DNA of 64,000 nucleotides, taken from positions 9,588 to 73,587 of the forward strand of contig CAKSJF010000003.1 in NCBI GenBank assembly GCA_934462945.1, read 5' to 3'. The position numbers were made by a program, and so were the translations under genes. The stretch comes from an uncultured Clostridia bacterium (lineage in GTDB: Bacteria; Bacillota; Clostridia; UBA1381). Positions 25,668 through 34,093 of this stretch are shown here, piece after piece; the first letter of the stretch is position 1; the number at the start of each line of letters is the position of its first letter. The notes below the pieces were generated by a model. The model saw only the letters and a program-made list of their open reading frames with translations, made no database searches and had not been told where the DNA came from.

Positions 25668-27833
25668 ATGAAACAAAAAGAAATAAACTTTTCTCCGGCA
25701 GTCTGGATTTCAGCAGGCAGCGAATATCCTGCTCCGCTGTTCCGGAAACGCTTTTTTGCAGAAGATATTAAAAAGGCAGTGCTGCTTGTCGGCTGCTTTG
25801 GTATGTTTGAAGGCTTTTTAAACGAAAAGCCTGTCAGCGACGAAAAATACGGAACGCTCAATACCGATTTCCACCGGCGCGATGCGATGGAATATTGCGG
25901 TGTTCCCTTTGCTGAGGATTTGGCGCATCGGCTCTATTGCCCGGAATATGACGTAACCGACCTCCTTTTTGAGGGCGAAAACACGCTTTGTTTCCAGTTA
26001 GGATCAGGCTGGTATGAGCGTGACGGCGACACCGGCTTCGGACATGTGAAGCTATGCTTCCGGCTTTCGGTTACGCATTCGGACGGTTCGGAAAGCATTA
26101 TTTGCTCGGATGAGACAGTAAAACGGCATAAGAGCATGCTGTGCGAATGCGACTTAATTCTTGGGGAGACGCAGGATTTTACAGAATTCCCGGATGACTG
26201 GATGCAGAAAGATTTTCCGGACAATACCTGGGAGAATGCCATCTGCGAGAACGCTCCGGACACGCGCTATCTCCCGCAGGACTGCCCCGGCGACCGGGTC
26301 ATCCGAACATTAAAACCCACGCTCCTCTCGGAAAAGGACGGAAAAAGGATTTATGATGCCGGCGAAATGATGACCGGCTATCCGGTATTCTGCGCCCCCG
26401 GGAAAAAGCAGGAAATCCGCGTCCGGTTCGGCGAGCTTTTGGATGCGGACGGGAATCTGGATGAAAATAAAATCTACAACCAGCACATGACCTTTTACAC
26501 AGATGAGAAGCCGAGAACGCTCCAAACCTATTTCACCTGGTTCTGTTTCCGTTATTTTGAGGTAAGCGGAGACTGCGAGGTTTCGGACTGCCTGGTGATT
26601 CATAGCGACGTGGCGGTTTCTTCTGCCTTTTCGTCCGACATTCCGGTATTAAACTGGATTTATGACGCATATCTCCGGACGCAGCTTGCGAACATGCATG
26701 GCGGTATTCCCTCCGATTGTCCACACACCGAACGGCGCGGCTACACCGGAGACGGACAGCTTGTCTGCCACGCGGCTATGACCTATCTGGACGCGCAGAA
26801 ATTCTTCAAAAAGTGGATTTACGATATTGCCGACTGCCAGGATCGGAAAACCGGGCATGTGCAGTATACCGCACCTTTCCTCCCCTCCGGCGGCGGTCCG
26901 GGCGGCTGGGGCTGTGCGATTGTCAACGTACCGTATCAGTACTACCGGCACTACCGCGACAAGAGTGTGTTAGAGGATTTATATCCGCAGATGCTTTTCT
27001 ACTTTGAATATTTAGAAAACCATAGCGAAAATGATTTAGTAGTTTCCGACCGGGAAAATGCCTGGTGCTTAGGCGACTGGTGCACCCCGGAGCAGGCAAC
27101 TCTGAATCTTTTCTCCGGCATCCTGATTCCGAACCCGTTTGTCAATACCTATTTCTACATCAAGTCGATGAAACAGGTATTGGAGATTTCCGAGGTTTTA
27201 GGAATTTCAAAGGATCGGGAAATGCTAAAGGAACGGATTGCAAAAAAAGAGGCGGCTTTAGTACGGGAATATTTTAACTCCGCAACCGGCGACTTCTGCA
27301 ACAATAAGCAAGGCGCAGACGCGTATGCTGTAGATCTCGGCTTAGGAGACGAAAGAACCCTTTCCAACATGGTTTCGCATTATCGGAAAACCGGTCATTA
27401 CGACACCGGCATTTTCGGAACAGATATTGTGACACGCGTGCTGTTTGAAAAAGGCTTTGGTGATGTGGCGGCATCCCTCCTCACCTCGCAGGATCCGATT
27501 TCTTTCTATCACGAAATGAAGCTTGGCGCAACCACCATTTTAGAATACTGGAGCGGAGAACGTTCCCAGTGCCATCCGATGTTTGGCGCAGCATCGGTTT
27601 ATCTTTCCGAATACATTCTCGGAATCCGCATGGCAGAGGGACTTTCAGCAGATTCTTTCACAATCGCTCCTTTGGCAATGGATCAGGTGTCCAAAGCGTC
27701 CGGCTATATTACCACACGGTTCGGAAAAATCTCCGTTTCGTATGATGAAAAAACCGCATCCGTCACCCTCCCGGAGGGCATAGACGCAGAAATTCATATT
27801 CCGGGAAAAGAAGTAACCGTTACAAGAATATAA
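25668..27833 (+). CDS. GH78 alpha-L-rhamnosidase
   Basis: The start MKQKEINFSP is the first ATG after GAGGTG in the promoter's transcript. A longer in-frame version would overlap the M23 gene. The 721-residue protein has N-terminal beta-sandwich modules (GMFEGFLNEKPVSD and LCFQLGSGWYERDGD) and then an (alpha/alpha)6 catalytic barrel. The hallmark DCPHTERRGYTGD lies at residues 350-362, where the Asp and Glu are the family's active-site acids. DWCTPEQ at about 470 and LEYWSGERSQCHPMFGA at about 625-641 are further family patches. It removes alpha-L-rhamnose from glycans or plant glycosides by inversion. No signal peptide is seen, so it should act inside the cell. With the GH106-like enzyme it suggests rhamnoside use. 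Confidence 0.92.
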   Translation: MKQKEINFSPAVWISAGSEYPAPLFRKRFFAEDIKKAVLLVGCFGMFEGFLNEKPVSDEKYGTLNTDFHRRDAMEYCGVPFAEDLAHRLYCPEYDVTDLLFEGENTLCFQLGSGWYERDGDTGFGHVKLCFRLSVTHSDGSESIICSDETVKRHKSMLCECDLILGETQDFTEFPDDWMQKDFPDNTWENAICENAPDTRYLPQDCPGDRVIRTLKPTLLSEKDGKRIYDAGEMMTGYPVFCAPGKKQEIRVRFGELLDADGNLDENKIYNQHMTFYTDEKPRTLQTYFTWFCFRYFEVSGDCEVSDCLVIHSDVAVSSAFSSDIPVLNWIYDAYLRTQLANMHGGIPSDCPHTERRGYTGDGQLVCHAAMTYLDAQKFFKKWIYDIADCQDRKTGHVQYTAPFLPSGGGPGGWGCAIVNVPYQYYRHYRDKSVLEDLYPQMLFYFEYLENHSENDLVVSDRENAWCLGDWCTPEQATLNLFSGILIPNPFVNTYFYIKSMKQVLEISEVLGISKDREMLKERIAKKEAALVREYFNSATGDFCNNKQGADAYAVDLGLGDERTLSNMVSHYRKTGHYDTGIFGTDIVTRVLFEKGFGDVAASLLTSQDPISFYHEMKLGATTILEYWSGERSQCHPMFGAASVYLSEYILGIRMAEGLSADSFTIAPLAMDQVSKASGYITTRFGKISVSYDEKTASVTLPEGIDAEIHIPGKEVTVTRI

Positions 27834-27860
27834 TCGGAATGTAAAAAGGGGGTTATTCCT

Positions 27861-29603
27861 ATCGCATTAGATACGCTTGCAATTCATGCAATCACAACAG
27901 AGCTTTCGTCCGTTTTATCAGACGGACGGATTGAAAAAATTTATCAGCCGGAGCGGGACGAGATACTATTAAATATCCGCACCCTATCCGGGCATGAAAG
28001 ATTGGTCATTTCCGCAAATTCTGCGCATCCGCGGATTCATCTGACCCATGAGCAAAAACAAAATCCAATCACTGCACCGCTTTTCTGCATGTTGCTCCGA
28101 AAGCATCTTTCCTCCGGAAAAATCACCGGAATTTTTCAGGATGCCTATGAGCGCATTGTCCGGATCACAGTGGAATCGTACAATGAGTTGGGCGATTTAA
28201 CCGCAAAAAATCTGATTGTGGAACTGACCGGAAGAAATTCAAACATTATTCTGACCGATTCGGATATGCGCATTATCGACTCGGTCAAGCGTGTGGATTT
28301 TACCGTCAGCTCCGTCCGGCAGATTTTACCCGGAACAGCCTATCAGCTGCCGCCGGCACAGGAAAAAATCCCCTATCTCTCCCCCGAACGGAGTGTGGCA
28401 GTGTTTGATTTTTCCCAGTCCGGACTGCGCGCAGAGCAGGTTCTGATGAACACACTCTCCGGCATCTCGCCGCTGACAGCACGGGAGCTTGTTTTCCGTG
28501 CGCTCGGCAGCTGCGGCATGCCGTCCGGAGAACTGTCTGAAGCACAAAAGGAAGGGTTGTCCGAATTTGTCCGGACAGCAGAGCTTCCATTTGAGCCATG
28601 CATGCTCCGGGACAAAAGCTCCGGCAAGGCGATCGACTTTTCCTCCTTTCTCATCCGGCAGACCAAGGGAATTTACGAGATCATCCCGTATGAATCCATG
28701 AGCGTTCTGTTAGAGGAATTTTATCAAAAACGCGACCGTGACGAGCGCATGCGCCAGAAAAGTGCGGATTTAGTGCATCTTCTGCACACCGCATTAGAGC
28801 GTACAAACAAAAAACAGGTGTTACAGCAAAAAACGCTCCACGATGCAGAGAATAAGGAGCAATTCAAAATCTATGCCGATCTGCTGACCGCCAATCTTTA
28901 CCGGATTCCGGAGGGTGCGGACAGGGTCACCGTAGAAAACTATTACGATCCGGCGCTCCCGGAGGTAACCATCCGGCTTGACCCCTCTCTTTCACCCTCG
29001 CAGAATGCGCAGTGGTATTACAAAAAGTATAACAAGCAGAAAACGGCTGAAATTGAGGTAACCAAACAGCTTAAGATGACGCGCGAGGATCTGGCATATC
29101 TGGAAAGCACCTTAGTGTCGGTTGGTCAGTGTACGCAGGAATCGGACTTAAACGAAATCCGCCGGGAGCTCTCCGAAGTCGGATTTTTAAAAAAGCAGAC
29201 CCGGAAAAAGCAGAAGCAGCCGGAATCCAAGCCGATGCATTTTAAAAGCAGTGATGGGTTTGATATTTATGTCGGCAAAAACAACACGCAGAACGATTAC
29301 CTCACCCTCCGCTTTGCAAACCAGCAGGATCTTTGGTTTCACACCAAAAATATTCATGGCTCGCATGCAGTCATTAAGCTTGGAATCGAAAAAAACGTTC
29401 CCGACCGAACGATTGCCGAGGCAGCGGCATTGGCAGCTTATTTTTCCAAAGCACGCGAATCCTACAAGGTGCCGGTGGACTACACACAGATTAAAAATGT
29501 GAAAAAACCAAACGGCGCAAAGCCGGGAATGGTGATCTATGATTCCTATAACACCATTTATGTCGAACCAAAATTACTCCTTTTGCAGGACAAAATCAAA
29601 TAA
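27861..29603 (+). CDS. rqcH: RqcH (NFACT-family, ribosome-associated quality control), apparent AUC start
   Basis: The frame is open from the GH78 stop at 27831-27833 and reads ALDTLAIHAITTELSS, SDGRIEKIYQPERDE and GRNSNIILTDS, all typical of RqcH/FbpA N-terminal NFACT domains. The end carries the NFACT-R motif DLWFHTKNIHGSHAVI. Families start MALD or MPLD, which fixes the start at codon 27861. That codon is ATC; no ATG, GTG or TTG exists in frame until TTG at 28002, which would cut off the conserved N-terminus. AAGGGGG lies 8 bases before the ATC. The product would be 580 residues, the normal length. RqcH adds alanine tails to stalled peptides on 50S subunits. The ATC start is unusual and should be checked. 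Confidence 0.88.
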   Translation: MALDTLAIHAITTELSSVLSDGRIEKIYQPERDEILLNIRTLSGHERLVISANSAHPRIHLTHEQKQNPITAPLFCMLLRKHLSSGKITGIFQDAYERIVRITVESYNELGDLTAKNLIVELTGRNSNIILTDSDMRIIDSVKRVDFTVSSVRQILPGTAYQLPPAQEKIPYLSPERSVAVFDFSQSGLRAEQVLMNTLSGISPLTARELVFRALGSCGMPSGELSEAQKEGLSEFVRTAELPFEPCMLRDKSSGKAIDFSSFLIRQTKGIYEIIPYESMSVLLEEFYQKRDRDERMRQKSADLVHLLHTALERTNKKQVLQQKTLHDAENKEQFKIYADLLTANLYRIPEGADRVTVENYYDPALPEVTIRLDPSLSPSQNAQWYYKKYNKQKTAEIEVTKQLKMTREDLAYLESTLVSVGQCTQESDLNEIRRELSEVGFLKKQTRKKQKQPESKPMHFKSSDGFDIYVGKNNTQNDYLTLRFANQQDLWFHTKNIHGSHAVIKLGIEKNVPDRTIAEAAALAAYFSKARESYKVPVDYTQIKNVKKPNGAKPGMVIYDSYNTIYVEPKLLLLQDKIK

Positions 29604-29608
29604 AACAC

Positions 29609-29637
29609 TTGCAAAATAAAAATAATTATGATATAAT
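29609..29637 (+). promoter_or_regulatory. Sigma-A promoter in front of a gene-free 850-base stretch
   Basis: TTGCAA (29609-29614) and TATAAT (29632-29637) are 17 bases apart, with TGA at the extended -10 position. No coding start lies within the next 500 bases, so it probably drives an untranslated RNA. Confidence 0.75.
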
Positions 29638-29643
29638 GATGGT

Positions 29644-29830
29644 ACAGCCAAGTAGGGTGTGTGTTTTTGGCAAGCGCAGACGGCACTCCATACCACTGCC
29701 GGATGCCTCCGCGAAAGCAATTTCAGGGGTTTTTGAAACAACGGCAATCATACATATCCGGGAAAAGCTCATTTGCCTGGGGGCAGAGGAGGAAAGGGAC
29801 AGAATAAGACTTTAAAATATGATTTTGACT
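29644..29830 (+). ncRNA. Candidate structured non-coding RNA
   Basis: Transcript expected from the promoter at 29609-29637. It can fold into a hairpin at the 5' end (GCCAA with TTGGC), a helix of CCGGAT (29699-29704) with ATCCGG (29756-29761) and, inside that, TTTCA (29721-29725) with TGAAA (29734-29738). The string CATACCAC (29689-29696) followed nine bases later by CCTCCGCG (29706-29713) recalls the central part of 6S RNA, but the closing stem of 6S is not evident. No convincing open frame covers it. The 3' end is a guess. The rest of the gap to the lysine riboswitch (29831-30210) holds no gene that I can support. Confidence 0.35.
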
Positions 29831-30212
29831 GCCTTCCATACGGGCAGAAGAAGGATTGTTTTATAGTTTTACTTTGAACTGATCCTCCAAAGCAAGGGAA
29901 TTGAACCAAAACCGTGTTATTCCGCCCTCAGTCTACTCTTACGAAACCGGAATTGTCTGCTTTTGCAGGCAACGTATCAGGAAAAGAGTCTGTATCTTCT
30001 TTTCGTTCTGATTCAGCTGACCGGAAGGAAAATCGGTTTACCGATTGACCCAAGAGATGCCGTTTTAGTATGGAAAAAGATGCGGAGTCCTGGCTTAGGA
30101 CGGTTTATCCCGGCGGCGGTTTTCTTCCTCTCGGGCAGACGAGCTTTTTCTTTTGGTGTATACCAAAAACAATTTTCATGCAAAAAATTTCCGGTTTTCA
30201 GCATAAATGCTG

Positions 30213-30241
30213 TTGACAACGTATAAATATTATGGTATGAT
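30213..30241 (+). promoter_or_regulatory. Promoter of the lysine-biosynthesis operon
   Basis: TTGACA (30213-30218) and TATGAT (30236-30241) are 17 bases apart, ending about 10 bases before the L-box aptamer. Confidence 0.85.
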
Positions 30242-30250
30242 AATAACAAA

Positions 30251-30470
30251 TTGAAGTAGAGGCGCATTTTTTATGAGTAGGGTGCTTATGCGAGTGACCG
30301 CGAGGGGCATGCTGAAAGGAAACGATGCCGAAGTGAGCAGGGAATGTCACAGCTTTGCTTGCTGGTTGTGCTGTTAAGAGCAGTATGACTGTCATCATTT
30401 TACCAATGATGGAGGGCTACTGCAAACAATGTCTTTTTTGCAATAGCCACATGCTATTGTATTTTTTTTA
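30251..30470 (+). promoter_or_regulatory. Lysine riboswitch (L box) with transcription-terminator platform
   Basis: The aptamer (about 30251-30392) carries the L-box strings AGTAGAGGCGC, ATGAGTAGGGTGCTTATGCG, GTGACCGCGAGGGGCATGC, GAAAGGAAACGATGCCGAAG and GCAGGGAATGTCACAGC. After it, GGCTACTGCAAA (30415-30426) can pair with TTTGCAATAGCC (30437-30448). That competes with the terminator hairpin at 30441-30459, so with lysine bound the terminator should win. It controls asd-dapA-dapB and the HAD gene. Confidence 0.93.
30441..30469 (+). terminator. Regulatory terminator of the lysine riboswitch
   Basis: CAATAGC (30441-30447) pairs with GCTATTG (30453-30459), followed by T and A and then T8. The 5' arm is shared with the antiterminator pairing described for the riboswitch. 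Confidence 0.85.
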
Positions 30471-30497
30471 CATTTATTTGAGAAAGGTTTGATATTC

Positions 30498-31577
30498 GTG
30501 AAACAAAACTACAAAATCGGAATCATCGGCGCAACCGGCATGGTGGGACAGCGGTTTATCACCCTGCTTTATAACCATCCCTGGTACACCATTGAGGTGC
30601 TCGCCGCGTCTCCCCGAAGCGCCGGAAAGCCTTATTCCGAAGCAGTCGGCGCAAAATGGGCAATGGATATGGAGATTCCGGAGAATGTCCGGGATTTAAT
30701 TGTGGAGGATGCGTCCGACGTTGAAAAGATCGCATCACGCGTAGATTTTGTTTTCTGCGCAGTAGACATGAAAAAGGATGAAATCAAGGCATTGGAGGAA
30801 GCATATGCAAAGGCAGAATGCCCGGTAATTTCCAACAACTCTGCCCACCGCCACACTCCGGATGTTCCGATGATCATTCCGGAAATCAACCCGGAGCATG
30901 CCGAAATCATTCCGGCACAAAGAAAACGCTTAGGAACAAAGCGCGGATTTATTGCAGTCAAATCCAACTGCTCTCTGCAAAGCTATGTTCCTGCACTGCA
31001 CCCCCTAATGAAATACGGTGTGACAAAATGCTTAGCAACCACCTATCAGGCAATTTCCGGCGCAGGAAAAACATTCGAGACTTGGCCTGAAATGGTGGAT
31101 AACATGATTCCCTATATCGGCGGCGAGGAAGAAAAAAGCGAATGCGAGCCGCTCAAAATCTGGGGAAAGATCGAGGGTGACCGGATCGTGGACACGAACA
31201 CTCCTTCTATCACAACCCAGTGCCTGCGTGTTCCGGTTTCAAACGGACATATGGCAGCAGTCTTTGTAAGCTTTTCGGAAAAGCCGTCCATGGAGGACAT
31301 TAAAAAAGCATGGAGCGAATTTTCCGGCGAGCCGCAAAAATTAAATCTGCCGCACGCACCAAAGCAGTTTTTACATTACTTTGAAGAAAATGACCGTCCG
31401 CAGACCAGGCTTGACAGAAATCTTGAGGGCGGAATGGCTGTCTCAATCGGACGTCTCCGCGAGGACACCCAGTATGACTATAAATTTGTATGCTTATCCC
31501 ATAACACGCTCCGCGGCGCAGCCGGCGGCGGTGTGCTGATGGCAGAATTACTGACTGCGAAAGGATATATGGATTAA
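30498..31577 (+). CDS. asd: Aspartate-semialdehyde dehydrogenase
   Basis: GTG at 30498 is taken as start because AGAAAGG lies 10 bases upstream. A TTG at 30489 would sit directly on that site. The 359-residue product has the NADP fold KIGIIGATGMVGQRF, the SNNSAHRHTPDVPM segment, the catalytic Cys in KSNCSLQSY (about residue 158), and a substrate-binding stretch YQAISGAGKTFETWP. It belongs to the longer archaeal/clostridial type of ASADH. It reduces aspartyl-phosphate to aspartate semialdehyde, the branch point for lysine and threonine. It is the first gene after the lysine riboswitch, and dapA follows 21 bases later. Confidence 0.95.
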   Translation: MKQNYKIGIIGATGMVGQRFITLLYNHPWYTIEVLAASPRSAGKPYSEAVGAKWAMDMEIPENVRDLIVEDASDVEKIASRVDFVFCAVDMKKDEIKALEEAYAKAECPVISNNSAHRHTPDVPMIIPEINPEHAEIIPAQRKRLGTKRGFIAVKSNCSLQSYVPALHPLMKYGVTKCLATTYQAISGAGKTFETWPEMVDNMIPYIGGEEEKSECEPLKIWGKIEGDRIVDTNTPSITTQCLRVPVSNGHMAAVFVSFSEKPSMEDIKKAWSEFSGEPQKLNLPHAPKQFLHYFEENDRPQTRLDRNLEGGMAVSIGRLREDTQYDYKFVCLSHNTLRGAAGGGVLMAELLTAKGYMD

Positions 31578-31598
31578 AACAGAAAGGATTTGATTGCT

Positions 31599-32489
31599 AT
31601 GACAAAGAACATCCCCTTTACCGGTTCGGCAGTTGCGATTGTAACGCCGTTTGACGGAGATAAAATCAATTTCGACGCTTTGGGCGAATTGATTGAAACA
31701 CAAATTGCACACAAAACAGATGCCATTGTCATCTGCGGAACAACCGGCGAAGCATCCACCATGCCGGACGCAGAGCATCTTTCTGCGATTGAATATACCG
31801 TCAAAAAGGTTGCCGGACGCGTGCCGGTCATTGCCGGAACAGGCAGTAATGACACCAAGCATGCGATTGCGCTTACCAAGCATGCAGAGGAATTGGGTGC
31901 AGACGCAATTCTAAGCGTTACCCCCTACTACAACAAGGCGAGTCAAAAGGGGTTGATTGAGCATTTCCGCGTGATCGCAGAAGCAATCAATATCCCGATC
32001 ATTCTCTATAACGTTCCGAGCCGTACCGGTATGAGTTTTTCAATTCCGACACTGAAAGAACTTGCAAAAATTCCGAATATCGTTGCCTTAAAGGAGGCAA
32101 GCGGAAACATCAGCTATACCGCAAAGGTTGCCGCAGAGGTGCCGGAGCTGCATCTCTATTCCGGCAATGACGATATGATCGTTCCGGTGATGTCCTTAGG
32201 CGGCTTGGGAGTCATTTCGGTGGTGGCAAACATTCTGCCGGAGGAAACGCACAATCTTTGTGCAGCATTTTCCGAGGGTAACGTTGCCGAGGCAAGACGG
32301 TTACAGCTTTCCATGCTCGATCTGATCAACAAGCTGTTTATTGAAGTCAATCCGATTCCGATTAAAACAGCTATGAGAACCTTAGGCTATCCGGTCGGAA
32401 ATCTGCGTCTGCCGCTTTGCGAAATGGAGGATGCAAATTTTGAAATCTTAAAAAATGCCCTTGACGCATACGGCGTACAAAAGCTTTAA
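31599..32489 (+). CDS. dapA: 4-hydroxy-tetrahydrodipicolinate synthase
   Basis: The start MTKNIPFTGS follows an AGAAAGGATTTG ribosome site. The 296-residue enzyme has the family signs: GSAVAIVTPFDGDKI, the pyruvate pocket ICGTTGEASTM, SVTPYYNKASQKGL with the catalytic-triad Tyr (about residue 107-108), and VALKEASGN with the Schiff-base Lys at about residue 162. It joins pyruvate to aspartate semialdehyde and is normally the feedback-controlled step of lysine synthesis. It lies between asd and dapB in the L-box operon. Confidence 0.96.
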   Translation: MTKNIPFTGSAVAIVTPFDGDKINFDALGELIETQIAHKTDAIVICGTTGEASTMPDAEHLSAIEYTVKKVAGRVPVIAGTGSNDTKHAIALTKHAEELGADAILSVTPYYNKASQKGLIEHFRVIAEAINIPIILYNVPSRTGMSFSIPTLKELAKIPNIVALKEASGNISYTAKVAAEVPELHLYSGNDDMIVPVMSLGGLGVISVVANILPEETHNLCAAFSEGNVAEARRLQLSMLDLINKLFIEVNPIPIKTAMRTLGYPVGNLRLPLCEMEDANFEILKNALDAYGVQKL

Positions 32490-32506
32490 AGGAATGGAGA
32501 GTTCAA

Positions 32507-33262
32507 ATGACAAAAATCATCTTAAACGGATGCAACGGAAAAATGGGGCAGGTCATTTCCCGGCTGGTCTGGAATGATCCGGATACTGAAATTACTGCCG
32601 GACTGGATCTTGCAAATATCATAGAAAACCCGTACCCGGTCTATACCAATCCGGAGGACTGCCGCGAGGACGGGGATGTTCTGATCGATTTTTCACATCC
32701 CTCGGCGCTCTCCTCCCTTTTGGAATTTGCAAAAGCAAGAAAGCTCCCGGTTGTTGTTGCAACAACCGGACTTTCGGACGCGCAAAAGCAGGAATTAAAA
32801 AAAGCAAGCAAGGAAATCCCGGTCTTTTTCTCGGCAAATATGAGCCTTGGAATTAACCTTTTAATCGCACTTTCCAAAAAAGCTGCTGCACTGTTGGGAG
32901 AGGATTTTGATATTGAAATTATCGAAAAGCACCATAATCAAAAACTGGATGCTCCCTCCGGAACTGCGCTTGCAATTGCAGACGGAATCAGCGAGGTAGT
33001 AAAAAATCCGGAATATGTTTACGACCGGCACAGCGTCCGGAGAAAGCGCCGGAAAAACGAAATCGGACTGCATGCTGTCCGCGGCGGTACGATTGTTGGC
33101 GAGCATGAGGTACTATTTGCCGGAACGGACGAGGTGATCACACTTTCGCACTCCGCGCAAAGCCGCGAGGTATTTGCAGTTGGCGCTGTCCGGGCAGCAA
33201 AATTCTTAGCCGGAAAGCCTGCCGGTATGTACAGCATGGACGATTTGGTCGGATCACTTTAA
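32507..33262 (+). CDS. dapB: 4-hydroxy-tetrahydrodipicolinate reductase
   Basis: The 251-residue product begins MTKIILNGCNGKMGQVISRL, a GxxGxxG-type NAD(P) site, and contains VVVATTGLSDAQKQ. The signature EKHHNQKLDAPSGTA follows at about 145-159, with the catalytic His-His and the Lys that binds the substrate. A terminal RAAKFLAGKPAGMYSMDDL helps form the second domain. It reduces the DapA product to tetrahydrodipicolinate for lysine and meso-DAP of the cell wall. GGAGAGTTCAA lies 5 bases before the ATG, and the gene follows dapA by 17 bases. Confidence 0.96.
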   Translation: MTKIILNGCNGKMGQVISRLVWNDPDTEITAGLDLANIIENPYPVYTNPEDCREDGDVLIDFSHPSALSSLLEFAKARKLPVVVATTGLSDAQKQELKKASKEIPVFFSANMSLGINLLIALSKKAAALLGEDFDIEIIEKHHNQKLDAPSGTALAIADGISEVVKNPEYVYDRHSVRRKRRKNEIGLHAVRGGTIVGEHEVLFAGTDEVITLSHSAQSREVFAVGAVRAAKFLAGKPAGMYSMDDLVGSL

Positions 33263-33277
33263 AGGAGAATTTTACAA

Positions 33278-34093
33278 ATGGGAAAATTTGATGGAATATT
33301 GCTTTGCAGTGACATGGACGGCACGCTTTTAGATGATGAAAAGCGGCTTTCTCCGGAAAACCGCACAGCAATCGAATATTTTATGCAGGAGGGCGGACTC
33401 TTTTCCTATTCCACCGGAAGAACTCCGCTGGGCGTTGCACTGGATCGGTTGATTATGCCAAATGCGCCTATGATCTGCTTTAACGGCTGCGGCATTTTAG
33501 ATTGCAGCCGGCAGGAAATGCTTTGGAGCATCAGCTTAGACAAGCGTGCAGCAGAAGTATTAGAATACATAGAGGAAAAATTTCCGGAAAGCGGAATTGA
33601 GGTCTTTACCGAAAGAGATGTGTATTTCTGCCGGGATAACGACATTACAAAAATGCATCGGGCGCACGAACAGCTTGCCGACCATCGCCTGGACTACCAT
33701 CTGATCTCCACCGACTGGAAAAAGCTTCTCTTTGCATCTGCCCCCGAGACAACCGCACGGCTGTCCAAAGCGCTTTTGGAATCTCCCTTTGCCGCGCGTT
33801 ATCATTTAGTTGAGAGCGACCAATACTATTTTGAAGTACTGCCAAAAAACGCGTCTAAGGGCGCTGCTCTTATAAAGCTTTGCGAAATGCTTGCAATCGA
33901 TCCAAAAAAAACAATTGCAATCGGCGACAGCTACAACGATCTGGAAATCATCCAGGCAGCAGGGCTTGGCGTTGCTGTGGCAAATGCTGTTCCGCCGGTG
34001 CGCGCTGCTGCTGATTTCATCACAGTAGACAACAATTCCAGTGCTGTTGCCGCTGTGATCCGTTCGTTAGAGTTCGGACTCTTGCAGCTTTAA
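33278..34093 (+). CDS. Cof-type HAD-superfamily phosphatase
   Basis: The 271-residue product has HAD motif I LLCSDMDGTLLDD (nucleophile Asp about residue 10), motif II YSTGRTPL, Lys in motif III (KGAALIKLCEML) and motif IV IGDSYNDLEI (about 214-223). The cap domain sits between motifs II and III, as in the Cof/IIB group that dephosphorylates sugar phosphates and other small compounds. AAAGGAGAATTTTACAA is a strong ribosome site. It is the last gene of the lysine operon, 15 bases after dapB. Its last 27 bases overlap tail-to-tail with folC. Confidence 0.88.
   Translation: MGKFDGILLCSDMDGTLLDDEKRLSPENRTAIEYFMQEGGLFSYSTGRTPLGVALDRLIMPNAPMICFNGCGILDCSRQEMLWSISLDKRAAEVLEYIEEKFPESGIEVFTERDVYFCRDNDITKMHRAHEQLADHRLDYHLISTDWKKLLFASAPETTARLSKALLESPFAARYHLVESDQYYFEVLPKNASKGAALIKLCEMLAIDPKKTIAIGDSYNDLEIIQAAGLGVAVANAVPPVRAAADFITVDNNSSAVAAVIRSLEFGLLQL

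Noticed and set aside
29644..29830. A firm call of 6S RNA for the candidate non-coding RNA
   Set aside because: Only two short strings and their spacing resemble 6S; the long closing stem is not found and a 5' hairpin conflicts with it. It was left as an unnamed candidate.
30014..30045. CCGGAAGGAA resembling the SRP RNA tip
   Set aside because: The string is too short and the flanking bases do not form the SRP helix 8 with its asymmetric loop; it cannot be taken as SRP RNA.
29963..30226. An 87-codon open frame with an upstream TTG between rqcH and the lysine riboswitch
   Set aside because: It lacks a ribosome site, has no recognisable protein pattern and ends inside the promoter of the lysine operon. 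A 48-codon frame at 30069 (MEKDAESWLR) in the same stretch also has no ribosome site.
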